From Chloroflexota bacterium (GTDB lineage: Bacteria > Chloroflexota > Anaerolineae > Promineifilales > Promineifilaceae): a stretch of DNA of 64,000 nt. The notes under the pieces were generated by a model that searched no databases, was not told the DNA's origin, and saw only the letters and a program-made list of their open reading frames with translations. The position numbers and the translations under genes are program-made. The DNA lies in the NCBI GenBank assembly GCA_024277135.1, contig JAJRVV010000087.1, positions 1 through 64,000 of the forward strand, given 5' to 3'. Positions 36,629-46,182 of this stretch are shown piece by piece; the stretch's first letter is position 1, and each line of letters begins with the position of its first letter.

Positions 36629-37879
36629 ATGAACGAAAATTTGAACCCATTTGCCATCGCCCAGGCTCAACTAGATGAGGCTGCGGCCGTGTTGCAGCTT
36701 GATCCGGACATGCACGCCTTCCTGCGGGAACCGATGCGTGAATTTCACTTCACCATTCCGGTGCGGATGGACGATGGCACGACGAAAACCTTCCAGGGAT
36801 TTCGCGTGCAATATAATGACGCGCGCGGCCCGTCAAAAGGGGGCATCCGTTTCCACCCCGATGAAACCATTGACACGGTACGGGCGTTGGCGGCGTGGAT
36901 GACGTGGAAGACGGCCGTGGCCGACATCCCGTTAGGCGGCGCCAAAGGCGGCGTCATCTGCAACCCGCGCGAAATGTCGTCTGGCGAAATGGAGCGGCTC
37001 AGCCGGGGTTACATGCGTAATGTGGCCCGTTTCGTCGGTCTCACCCAAGACGTGCCGGCGCCCGATGTCAACACCAATCCCCAACTGATGGCCTGGATGC
37101 TCGATGAATATGAACTCATCATCGGCCATCGTGAACCGGGCGTCATCACCGGCAAGCCCCTGCCCCTGGGCGGCTCTGCCGGCCGCACCCCGGCCACCGC
37201 CATGGGCGGCATGTTTGCCATCCGGGAAGCGGCCAAAATTGTGGGCCTCAACCTGCAAGGAGCAACCGCCGCCATTCAAGGGTTTGGCAATGTTGGCTCG
37301 TTTGCCCACAAATTGGCCCAGGAGTTGTTTGGCATCAAAGTGGTCCCGGTCAGCGATGAATTTGGCGGCATTTACAATGCTCATGGTATGAACTATGCGG
37401 ATGTGAAAGCGCACCTGCAGCGGGCCGGTAAATTGGGTGGCTGTCCCAACACCGAGCCTGTTTCCAACAAAGATCTGCTGGAGATGGATGTGGATATCCT
37501 CATCCCGGCCGCCATCGAAAACCAGTTGACGGCGCAAAATGCAGACCATGTAAAAGCCAAAGTGGTGGCGGAATTGGCGAACGGCCCCACCACCCCTGAA
37601 GCGGATAATATCCTCAACGACAAGGGCATTTACATCATCCCCGACTTCTTGTGCAACGCCGGCGGCGTTATCGTCTCCTATTTCGAAATGGTGCAGAATT
37701 CGTACCAGTTCTATTGGGATGAGGCGATGGTGAATGAGCGGTTAGACCTGAACATGACCACCGCTTTTAAGGCGGTGCATGATATGTCTGTGACCCAAAA
37801 AGTGGATACGCGGGTGGCCGCTTATCTGGTGGCCGTCAATCGAGTGGCAGAAGCGGTTCGTTTGCGCGGCTGGGTTTAG
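36629..37879 (+). CDS. Glu/Leu/Phe/Val dehydrogenase, tandem paralog
   Basis: Same length (416 aa) and near-collinear with 35202-36452. Confidence 0.95.
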   Translation: MNENLNPFAIAQAQLDEAAAVLQLDPDMHAFLREPMREFHFTIPVRMDDGTTKTFQGFRVQYNDARGPSKGGIRFHPDETIDTVRALAAWMTWKTAVADIPLGGAKGGVICNPREMSSGEMERLSRGYMRNVARFVGLTQDVPAPDVNTNPQLMAWMLDEYELIIGHREPGVITGKPLPLGGSAGRTPATAMGGMFAIREAAKIVGLNLQGATAAIQGFGNVGSFAHKLAQELFGIKVVPVSDEFGGIYNAHGMNYADVKAHLQRAGKLGGCPNTEPVSNKDLLEMDVDILIPAAIENQLTAQNADHVKAKVVAELANGPTTPEADNILNDKGIYIIPDFLCNAGGVIVSYFEMVQNSYQFYWDEAMVNERLDLNMTTAFKAVHDMSVTQKVDTRVAAYLVAVNRVAEAVRLRGWV

Positions 37880-37924
37880 ATTTTAATGCGTATCGGCCGT
37901 AACCGGTCACTCCCCCCGACAGAT

Positions 37925-37979
37925 CCTCCCGGAGGTGTACGAGTTAGGCGGCATTTAACTCATCTCAACCTCCGGGAGG
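37925..37979 (+). terminator. Long hairpin after the second gdh
   Basis: cctcccggaggt / acctccgggagg 12-bp stem followed by a T-rich tract. Confidence 0.7.
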
Positions 37980-38167
37980 GTGAATGATTATTTTTTTGTT
38001 GATGATTTAGAACTTTTGTGCTATCATTTATGAACGGTTATTCAGTTTTCATAATGAGGCTGTCGGACGCTTGTGTACTCATAAAAACATGATACTATTT
38101 GATTGTTGTTCTGAGGAGTACAGGCTCAGATTTTATTTACCCGATTGAGTTGCAAGGAGTGGGCAAA

Positions 38168-38593
38168 ATGTACCAAAAAATTATTGTGGTGGGCAATTTG
38201 GGGCGAGACCCGGAAATGCGGTATATGCCGGATGGCACGGCCGTCACCAACTTTAGTATGGCTACCAGTCAGCGCTGGACGGATAAAGCGACCGGTGAGC
38301 CAAGAGAAGAAACAACTTGGTTTCGGGTTGCAGTATGGCGAAAACAAGCTGAAACAGTCAATGAATACTTAAGTAAAGGAAGTAAGGTTTTGGTTGAAGG
38401 CCGCATCAAGCCGGATCCAAATACAGGCAGCCCGCGCGTTTTTACCAGACAGGACGGAACTGTTGGGGCGTCGTTTGAAATTACGGCCGATACGGTGCGA
38501 TTCCTCAGCAGCCGCGACGAAGGCAGCTTTGCCGAAGGCGGCGAGGCTGGCGGCGGAGCGGCAGCCCAGGAAGAAGACGAAATTCCCTTCTGA
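38168..38593 (+). CDS. ssb: Single-stranded DNA-binding protein
   Basis: MYQKIIVVGNLGRDPEMRYMPDGTAVTNFSMAT; acidic C-terminus EEDEIPF. Confidence 0.96.
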   Translation: MYQKIIVVGNLGRDPEMRYMPDGTAVTNFSMATSQRWTDKATGEPREETTWFRVAVWRKQAETVNEYLSKGSKVLVEGRIKPDPNTGSPRVFTRQDGTVGASFEITADTVRFLSSRDEGSFAEGGEAGGGAAAQEEDEIPF

Positions 38594-38616
38594 AAACGAA
38601 AAAGGGACGAGAAACC

Positions 38617-38656
38617 AAAAGGACGGGGTGAATGTTACATTCCCCCGTCCTTTTTT
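38617..38656 (+). terminator. Rho-independent terminator of ssb
   Basis: aaaaggacgggg...ccccgtcctttttt. Confidence 0.88.
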
Positions 38657-38681
38657 GTTGGTTGTTAATCGTTGGCGGATT

Positions 38682-39509
38682 TCACACTAAAGACGATCTC
38701 CGTATGGAGACTCCGGGCTTGACGGCCGTCACCCGAGCGCTGAACACTTGGGGCGGGCCATCATGCGCCGTCAACTTGTCCAGTTCCACCTCTGGATGCG
38801 CCTTATCCCGCACCGAAATTTGAGTGAAGCCGGCGGCGCGAATGGCGGCCACATAATCGGCGGCATCTTCAGCGCCGGTGATGCAGCCCGTCCACTGCGC
38901 CATGTCGGCCCGCTGCTCCGGGGTGAAGCGGCCCTGCGTCACAATGTCGGAGACGGCGATTCTGCCGCCTGGTTTGAGCGCGCGGAAAGATTCGCGGAAA
39001 ACGGCCGCCTTATCCGGGCTGAGGTTAATCACGCAGTTGGAAATCACCACATCCACCGTCTCTGAATCCACCGGCAAATCCTCGATCTGCCCCTGGCGGA
39101 ATTCGACGTTGTCCAGCCCAACTTTGGCCTTGTTCCGGTTCGCTTTCTCTAGCATGGAGGGCGTCATATCCACGCCAATGACATGGCCGCCTGGCCCCAC
39201 CTGCCGCGCCGCTATGAAGCAGTCAATGCCGCCGCCGGAACCGAGGTCGAGGACGACTTGCCCCGCTTCCAAATTTGCCAGGGTGATGGGGTCGCCGCAG
39301 CCTAGCGACAGGCCGGTGACGTCTTCCGGCAGCCAACCGGTGTCTGCGTCGTAAAAGTCGGTGAACAAGGCGTCGTCATAAATGCTCACTTCGTCGGCAA
39401 CGGCCGTGTCGCAACAAGAACCGCTGACTTCTATCTTAAACTCATCGGCAATCCGGGCGTACCGTTCCTGTACCTCTTGATGAATTTTTTCCGGGGTTAA
39501 TTCTTTCAT
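38682..39509 (-). CDS. arsM: Arsenite methyltransferase
   Basis: [59 protein letters not shown]. Confidence 0.93.
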   Translation of the reverse strand: MKELTPEKIHQEVQERYARIADEFKIEVSGSCCDTAVADEVSIYDDALFTDFYDADTGWLPEDVTGLSLGCGDPITLANLEAGQVVLDLGSGGGIDCFIAARQVGPGGHVIGVDMTPSMLEKANRNKAKVGLDNVEFRQGQIEDLPVDSETVDVVISNCVINLSPDKAAVFRESFRALKPGGRIAVSDIVTQGRFTPEQRADMAQWTGCITGAEDAADYVAAIRAAGFTQISVRDKAHPEVELDKLTAHDGPPQVFSARVTAVKPGVSIRRSSLV

Positions 39510-39584
39510 TTTCTCACCTCTTTGATATTGATATATATACATTCGTCTATTTGTTTATTCAAAAAAAGAGTCGAACTTGAATCT

Positions 39585-39875
39585 TTAATTTTCGATCACC
39601 AAATCCACTTCCGGCGCAAAAGTCTGCATCAACATACCGCAGCAGAGAGCCACCGAATCCTGATTAAGCGTGTAAAAAATCTGCTTCCCTTCTCGCCGGG
39701 TGTTCACCAGGCCGGCATCGCGCAAGATGCTGAGATGATGGGAGACGGTGGGTTGGGACACTTGTCCCAGCTTCTCCACCACATCGGAAACGCACAGCCA
39801 TTGGCAGCACAAGTGCCGCATGATTTTTTGCCGGGTTTCGTCGGCGATGGCTTTGCCGAACTGTACAGAGTTCAT
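39585..39875 (-). CDS. ArsR family transcriptional regulator
   Basis: ADETRQKIMRHL, LCVSDVVEKLGQVSQPTVSHHLSILRDAGLVNTRREGKQIFYTL. Confidence 0.93.
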   Translation of the reverse strand: MNSVQFGKAIADETRQKIMRHLCCQWLCVSDVVEKLGQVSQPTVSHHLSILRDAGLVNTRREGKQIFYTLNQDSVALCCGMLMQTFAPEVDLVIEN

Positions 39876-40069
39876 TGGGGAAGTGACTAAAGTGACAAGT
39901 GACTAAAATGCGGTTCGTATTGATATTTGTCTATATGTTGAGCTATTATAATCAAAAACGGCCGTCTGTCAACCCGCCCGTTTCTCAAAGCCGCCCCCTG
40001 TTTGACTAACCCCTTGCCCATGATAGAATCCGCCCACGAATTTTCTAGAGAGAGGTGTGCGAGAATTTC

Positions 40070-41059
40070 ATGCGAATTGCCGTTGACGCCATGGGCAGCG
40101 ACAACCATCCCCAACCGGACGTAACCGGGTCGGTGATGGCGGCGCGGGAATTTGGCGACGCTATCATTTTGGTGGGCGATCAGCCCCAAATTGAAGCGGA
40201 ACTGGCTAAACTGGACACGGCCGGATTATCGATGGAAATCGTCCATGCCAGCCAAAAGGTGACGATGACGGACAAGCCCTCCCAGGTGGTGAAGGGGAAG
40301 CCGGACTCCTCGATGCACGTGGGCGTGGGCTTGGTGCGCGACGGCCGTGCCGATGCTTTTGTGACGGCGGGCAACACCGGCGGCGCGTTGGGCATTGCCA
40401 TGCTGCGCCGGGTGGGGCTGGGCCGGATTCCCGGCGTCAAGCGGCCGGCGTTAGGCGTGATTTTCCCTACCGCTGAACGGCCGTTGATCATTGACAACGG
40501 CGCCAACGCCGACTGCAAACCGGAGTACCTGCTCCAATTCGGCGTCATGGGCAGTTTATACATCGAGCGGATGCTGGGCGTCCCCAACCCGCGCGTGGCG
40601 CTCATCTCCAACGGCGAGGAAGAGGGCAAAGGGAATGCGCTCATCAAGGAAACGATCCCCCTGCTGCGCGCCAGCGGCTTGAACTACATCGGCAACATCG
40701 AGCCGAAGGAGTTTGTGCTGGGGGCGGCGCATGTCGGCGTCACCGACGGTTTCACCGGCAATATCGTCATCAAAACGGCCGAAGCGATTGCCAGCTACAT
40801 GTCTAACCTCATCAAAACAGAGATTAAGGCCAGCCCGGTGACGGCCGTTGGCGGGCTTTTGGCAAAATCGGCATTTAAGCGGGTAGGCAGCCACCTGAAC
40901 CCGGACGAAGTAGGCGGCGCGCCGTTGCTGGGCGTGAATGGGGTAGTGATTGTGGCGCACGGCCGTTCCAACGCGTACGCCATCAAACAAGCCATCGGGC
41001 AAGCTCGCCGCATCGTCGCTCAAAAAGTGGTCGAAGCTATCACGGCCGGAATCGCGTGA
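40070..41059 (+). CDS. plsX: Phosphate acyltransferase PlsX
   Basis: MRIAVDAMGSDNHPQPDV; GADAFVTAGNTGGALG-type region. Confidence 0.95.
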   Translation: MRIAVDAMGSDNHPQPDVTGSVMAAREFGDAIILVGDQPQIEAELAKLDTAGLSMEIVHASQKVTMTDKPSQVVKGKPDSSMHVGVGLVRDGRADAFVTAGNTGGALGIAMLRRVGLGRIPGVKRPALGVIFPTAERPLIIDNGANADCKPEYLLQFGVMGSLYIERMLGVPNPRVALISNGEEEGKGNALIKETIPLLRASGLNYIGNIEPKEFVLGAAHVGVTDGFTGNIVIKTAEAIASYMSNLIKTEIKASPVTAVGGLLAKSAFKRVGSHLNPDEVGGAPLLGVNGVVIVAHGRSNAYAIKQAIGQARRIVAQKVVEAITAGIA

Positions 41060-41069
41060 AAGGTGTATT

Positions 41070-42353
41070 ATGAAGAATGAGTTGGTGAACCACCAGGGTC
41101 AGCCGCGGGTTGTCATCACCGGCATTGGCATGATCAGCCCATTGGGGCATACGGCCGCCGCCAGTTGGGAGAGTCTGTTGCGCGGCCGTTCCGGCATCGG
41201 CCCCATCACCCAATTCGATCCGACCCAGTTCGACTTTCCCTCTCGCATTGCCGGCGAGGTCAAAAACTTCAACCCCAAAGCGTACATGGACTTTAAAGAA
41301 GCGCGGCGCATGTCCCGCGCCTCTCAACTGGCGGTGGCGGCGACGCGCATGGCCCTGGCCGACGCCAACCTACCAGAACCCGTTCCCGACCCGGAGCGCG
41401 TCGGCGTGTTGGTGGGGACGGGCGTGGGCGGCTTTGAGGTGGCAGACCGCGCCTTGCAAACGCTGCGCGGCAAAGGGTTTAACCGGGTCAGCCCCTTTGC
41501 CATGACCGGCTTTTTGCCCAACATGCCCAGCCATCATGTCAGCTTGGTTTCCGGCGCGCTGGGGCCAATCAGCACCGTGGCAGCCGCCTGCGCCACCGGC
41601 ACCCAGGCTATCGGCGAAGCCGCCGAGTTCATCCGCCGGGGGACGGCCGATGTTGTCATCACCGGCGGTGCGGAAGGGCTGATTCATGAAGCCGCCATCG
41701 CCGGATTTGGCGCGATGCGGGCGCTCTCCACCCATTACAACGACCGGCCGGAAAAAGCCAGCCGCCCCTTCGACAAAGATCGGGACGGATTTGTGTTGAG
41801 CGAGGGCGCCGGCATTCTGGTGATGGAGAGTTTGGTGCATGCCCGGGCGCGGCAAGCCCGGATTTATGCCGAACTGTTGGGCCACGCTTCCTCATCAGAT
41901 GCGTTCCATGTGGCGGCGCCCGATCCACAGGGAGCGGGCGCCGCGCGGGCGATGGGTTGGACATTGGATGATGGCGGGGTGACGACGGATGACGTAGATT
42001 ACATCAACGCCCACGGCACCTCGACGCCGATGAATGACAAAACAGAGACGCTGGCGATTAAAAAGTTGTTTGGCGAACGGGCGTATGAGATTCCGATCAG
42101 CAGCAATAAATCGGTGTTGGGCCATGCCATGGGGGCGACGGGAGCGATTGAGGCGATATTTAGCGCGTTTACCATTCATCATGGAGTGATTCCGCCGACA
42201 TGGAATTATGAAACGCCTGATCTGGAGTGTGACCTGGATTATGTGCCCAACGCGCCGCGTCGAGCAGATGTGCGGGTGGTGTTGTCGAATTCGTTTGGCC
42301 TGGGTGGGCAAAATGCTTGCCTGACATTAGGGAGAATGAACAATGAGCAATGA
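41070..42353 (+). CDS. fabF: Beta-ketoacyl-ACP synthase II
   Basis: VVITGIGMISPLGHTAAASWESLLRGRSGI; AAACATGTQAIGEA; NAHGTSTPMNDKTE; SNKSVLGHAMGATGA. Confidence 0.96.
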   Translation: MKNELVNHQGQPRVVITGIGMISPLGHTAAASWESLLRGRSGIGPITQFDPTQFDFPSRIAGEVKNFNPKAYMDFKEARRMSRASQLAVAATRMALADANLPEPVPDPERVGVLVGTGVGGFEVADRALQTLRGKGFNRVSPFAMTGFLPNMPSHHVSLVSGALGPISTVAAACATGTQAIGEAAEFIRRGTADVVITGGAEGLIHEAAIAGFGAMRALSTHYNDRPEKASRPFDKDRDGFVLSEGAGILVMESLVHARARQARIYAELLGHASSSDAFHVAAPDPQGAGAARAMGWTLDDGGVTTDDVDYINAHGTSTPMNDKTETLAIKKLFGERAYEIPISSNKSVLGHAMGATGAIEAIFSAFTIHHGVIPPTWNYETPDLECDLDYVPNAPRRADVRVVLSNSFGLGGQNACLTLGRMNNEQ

Positions 42354-42400
42354 GTAATGAGCAAACTTTTATTTGTTCATTGTTCATTGCTCATTTCTAA
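42337..42400. repeat. Foldback YAATGAR heptamer array overlapping the fabF 3' end
   Basis: gaatgaacaatgagcaatgagtaatgagcaaac...tttgttcattgttcattgctcattt. Confidence 0.9.
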
Positions 42401-43123
42401 TTGATTATGGTTATTTTACGAGACGAAGCCCGAATTTACCGGCTGGCTAAAATCGGCCAGTATGCCAGTCTGATCGGCATGTTGATGCTGATTGGCGGTT
42501 TGATTATCGCTTTTACGAGTGTGGAGAATGCGTTTTTCTACCAACTGTTAGCGTTGACGGCCGGGTGGCTGATTTCGCAGGTGGGGATGTATTTGGCGCA
42601 GCGGTATTTGCGGGAACCGCGCCCGGATCAGGTGTTGGATGATGCGGTGAAGAAGGTGGCGAGAGACGGCCGTTTCTACCATTACCTGCTTCCGGCCCCC
42701 CATGTCCTGTTGACGCCGAATGGCATCGTCGTCTTTGCGCCCAAATTTCAGGGCGGCGTCATCAGCGCCGACGGCGATAAATGGACGCAAAAAGGGGTCG
42801 GCTTCCGCAAATACTTTGGACAGGAAGGGGTGGGCAATCCCAGCCGGGAGGCGGAAAAAATGGTGGCTGCGCTGGCTGATTTTTTGCGGAAAAATGCGCC
42901 ATCAGTAGCAGAAGCGCCCATCGGCGTCCTGATCGTGTTTACAAGCAAAGGGGTGAACCTGAACGTAGCCAAGTCGGACATTCCAGCGATGCACTTCACC
43001 AAAGTCAAGGGTTTTCTCAAACGACAGCGGCGGGCAGAATCATTGGCAGCGGCGGATTACAAAGCGATTCGGGCCGCTTTTGACCAGAAGGCGGCGCATT
43101 TGATACAGGCGGATGATGAGTGA
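42401..43123 (+). CDS. Membrane-anchored protein with a NERD-like domain
   Basis: Two N-terminal TM segments, then LLPAPHVLLTPNGIVVFAPKFQGG. Confidence 0.5.
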   Translation: MIMVILRDEARIYRLAKIGQYASLIGMLMLIGGLIIAFTSVENAFFYQLLALTAGWLISQVGMYLAQRYLREPRPDQVLDDAVKKVARDGRFYHYLLPAPHVLLTPNGIVVFAPKFQGGVISADGDKWTQKGVGFRKYFGQEGVGNPSREAEKMVAALADFLRKNAPSVAEAPIGVLIVFTSKGVNLNVAKSDIPAMHFTKVKGFLKRQRRAESLAAADYKAIRAAFDQKAAHLIQADDE

Positions 43124-43814
43124 GTTGTCTGAAATCGCTCCTGGCGTTTATTGGTTGACGAAGGGGTCGGTTAATTTTTATCTATGTGATGAACCGGACG
43201 GGTTGACGCTGGTGGATGCGGGGAATCCCAACCAGCAAGAGTTGGTTTGGCAGGCGCTAGAACAATTAGGGAAACGGCCGTCTGACCTGATCCGTATCCT
43301 CATCACCCACGCCGATGCAGACCACGCCGGCAGCGCCGCCGCCATCCAAAAGGAGACGGGGGCGACGGTGATCGCCAGCCCGGCCACAATTGAGTTGCTG
43401 AAACGCGGCGATTCGCCCCAACATTTGCCCCGCTTGATACAATTTGTGGTTGATCATTTTATGGGGTATCCACCGCTGCCGGAATTGGTGTTACGGCCGT
43501 GCCAGCCAGACGAAGAATTGCCGGTTTTGGGCGGCCTGCGCGTGATGGCGACGCCGGGCCATACGCTGGATCACATTTCCTACTTTAGCCCCGCCAGCGG
43601 TATCCTGTTTGCCGGAGACGCCTTGAACACGCGCCAGAACAAATTACAACTCACGCCCAAACGGATCACGGCCGACATGGAAGCGGCCGTGCGATCCGGC
43701 ATTAAATTGCTGGCGTGTACCCCGGCCGTCATCGCCTGCGGGCATGGCGTCCCCATGCAAAGTCACGGCAGCGACGACCTGATGGATTTGTTTAACCAGT
43801 TAAGAAATAAGTGA
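43113..43814 (+). CDS. MBL-fold metallohydrolase
   Basis: ILITHADADHAGSAAAIQ; TPGHTLDHISYF; LFAGDAL. Confidence 0.92.
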   Translation: MMSELSEIAPGVYWLTKGSVNFYLCDEPDGLTLVDAGNPNQQELVWQALEQLGKRPSDLIRILITHADADHAGSAAAIQKETGATVIASPATIELLKRGDSPQHLPRLIQFVVDHFMGYPPLPELVLRPCQPDEELPVLGGLRVMATPGHTLDHISYFSPASGILFAGDALNTRQNKLQLTPKRITADMEAAVRSGIKLLACTPAVIACGHGVPMQSHGSDDLMDLFNQLRNK

Positions 43815-44488
43815 GGGACATGATGCCGCGATCCGTCCTGGAAAATGAACTGACGCACATGCGCGACAACATCATCAAGCTGACCAGCCTGGTGAACAGC
43901 GCCATAGAAAAAGCGATGACGGCGTTGTATGAGCGCAATGTGGAATTGGCGCAGGAAATCGCCGCCGCCGATGAAGCGATCAATCTGCTTCGTTATGAGT
44001 TAGAGCAAGAGTGTCTGCGGGTGTTAGCCACCCAACAGCCGGCGGCGATTGATTTGCGTACGGTGGTAACAGCGATGCACTTGGCGGTAGAATTAGAGCG
44101 CATTGGCGATCACGCGGCCGGCATTGCCCGGCTGGTTGAGCGCATGGAAGATGAAGACGAGATTGAGTCGCTGCATAAATTACCTAAGATGGCGAAGCGC
44201 GCCCGCGCCATGATTCGTCAGGGGATTGATGCGTTTGTGCGAAATGATGCTGAGATGGCTTACGATTTACTGAACAAGGATGACAAAATTGACAAGCAAT
44301 ACAGCCGGTTATTCCGAGAGACGATTCAGGAAATGCGGGATGACGCTTATATCCGGCGGGCCACATTCCTGCTTTGGGTGGGTCACAATTTGGAACGGAT
44401 TGGTGATCGGGCCACCAACATCGCGGAACGGGTTATTTTCATGACAACGGGAGAGTATGTAGAGATTGCCTCTGATTTGATGGATTGA
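43811..44488 (+). CDS. phoU: Phosphate signalling complex protein PhoU
   Basis: AMHLAVELERIGDHAAGIARL; GHNLERIGDRATNIAERVIF; overlaps preceding gene by 4 nt. Confidence 0.95.
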   Translation: MRDMMPRSVLENELTHMRDNIIKLTSLVNSAIEKAMTALYERNVELAQEIAAADEAINLLRYELEQECLRVLATQQPAAIDLRTVVTAMHLAVELERIGDHAAGIARLVERMEDEDEIESLHKLPKMAKRARAMIRQGIDAFVRNDAEMAYDLLNKDDKIDKQYSRLFRETIQEMRDDAYIRRATFLLWVGHNLERIGDRATNIAERVIFMTTGEYVEIASDLMD

Positions 44489-44827
44489 TCGTTTGACGGC
44501 GGAAGTTGTGCAGTGTGACGGCCGTACCCGTACCACATAAAATTTCCATAAAAACGCGCCCCATTCGTTCTTTAAAGGTCAGGTCAAACGGAACAACCGT
44601 TTGACAATGCTCGATATTTCATTAGAATCTTAAAATTGTATGAGTAGCTCCAACCCGTAAAGAGGACAGACCCATATTTCTAGAAGAGGAGGTGGGGAAT
44701 GCCTTAGGATTGCGTTATCAAAACAGTTGGGGTTAGCTCCCCCATTGAACGGCAAAGAGATACGGCCGTTCCTGTTTTTGTTTCCTGAAATGTTGTTTTC
44801 AAGTTAGATATTTTGGAGGAGTGAAAG

Positions 44828-46027
44828 ATGAAGCGATTTGCGTTATTTGCAGTCCTTACGTTAGGTTTGTCTCTCATTTTGGCCGCTTGTGGTGCCTCGT
44901 CTTTCGAGTGTACTGATGACATCGGCTGTGTTACCTATGCTCCGGATGAACCCATTCGGATCGCGTCTGCACTCGTTATCACCGGTCCCAACACCGATCT
45001 GGGTATGGACTCCCAGCGCGGCATTGAGATAGCGATTGATATGCGCGGCGAAGTTGCCGGACATTCCGTTGAGTTGCAGGCGGAAGACGATGGTTGTAAC
45101 GCCGAAGGCGGCCAAACCTCAGCCACCAAGATCACTTCCGATCCCACCATTATCGGCATCATCGGCACCAGCTGTTCCGGCGCGGGCGTTCCCGCTTCGG
45201 CCGTGGTGGCCCAGCAGGGGTACGTCATGATTTCCCCGTCCAACACTGCCCCAGTTCTCACCGACCCCGAAACCCGTGAAGACGGCTACTTCCGCGTTGC
45301 CCATAACGACAAAATTCAGGGCGCGGCCATGGCCAACTTCGCTTATAACGAGTTGGGCGTTCGGGTGGCGGCGGCCATTCATGATGGCGACCCCTACACC
45401 GAAGGTCTGGCCAGCGTCTTCGCTGACAGCTTCCGTGAATTAGGCGGTGAAATTGTGGCCTTCGAAGCCGTTTCCCCGGATGCGGATGACATGCTGCCGG
45501 TGTTGAACACCATTGCCGCCGCTGGTCCGCCGGAAATGATCTACTATCCGGTCTTCACCTCCGCCGGCGCCAACATCACCAAACAGGCCAAAGATGTGGC
45601 CGACCTGCAAGGCGTCATTCTGGCCGGCGCTGATGGCATGCTCTCGCCTTCCTTCCTGGATGCGGCCGGCGACGCAGCCGAAGGCATGTACCTTTCCGGC
45701 CCCGATTTGAGCTTCTCCGGCAGCGCCTATGAGGATCTCCTGGCCCGCCACACCGAGAAGTATGGCATTGACCCCACATCGGTCTTCCATGCCCATGCCT
45801 TCGACGCCACCAACATGCTGTTCGACGCCATCGAGAAAGTGGCCGTGGTTGAGGATGATGGCACGATTCACGTCGGCCGGCAGGCTTTGCGCGATGCGGT
45901 GGCTGCAACTGCTAACTTCAATGGTATTACCGGCAACCTCACTTGCGATCAGTATGGTGACTGCGCCAATGCTCAGATTGCGGTGAACGAGGTTCAAGGC
46001 GGCGAATTCGTGCCGATCTGGCCCTAG
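44828..46027 (+). CDS. livK: Branched-chain amino acid-type ABC transporter substrate-binding lipoprotein
   Basis: Lipobox LILAACG; GIEIAIDMRG; IGIIGTSCSGAGVPAS; MISPSNTAPVLT. Confidence 0.92.
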   Translation: MKRFALFAVLTLGLSLILAACGASSFECTDDIGCVTYAPDEPIRIASALVITGPNTDLGMDSQRGIEIAIDMRGEVAGHSVELQAEDDGCNAEGGQTSATKITSDPTIIGIIGTSCSGAGVPASAVVAQQGYVMISPSNTAPVLTDPETREDGYFRVAHNDKIQGAAMANFAYNELGVRVAAAIHDGDPYTEGLASVFADSFRELGGEIVAFEAVSPDADDMLPVLNTIAAAGPPEMIYYPVFTSAGANITKQAKDVADLQGVILAGADGMLSPSFLDAAGDAAEGMYLSGPDLSFSGSAYEDLLARHTEKYGIDPTSVFHAHAFDATNMLFDAIEKVAVVEDDGTIHVGRQALRDAVAATANFNGITGNLTCDQYGDCANAQIAVNEVQGGEFVPIWP

Positions 46028-46126
46028 TCCTAATGATGGAGACCTGCGAGGCTTTTACGCATTGTCTGGTTAACATTCACGCTTGATGGAAACCACGCAG
46101 GTATTGGTAAATTCACACCAAATCAA

Positions 46127-46162
46127 GAGGATGGGTTCAAGGGAATCCTTGGGTCCATCCTC
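46127..46162 (+). promoter_or_regulatory. Two-tier hairpin in the livK-livH intergenic region
   Basis: GAGGATGG GTT CAAGG GAAT CCTTG GGT CCATCCTC; no T-tract follows. Confidence 0.75.
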
Positions 46163-46182
46163 CTCTGTGCGGAGAGCGCTAT

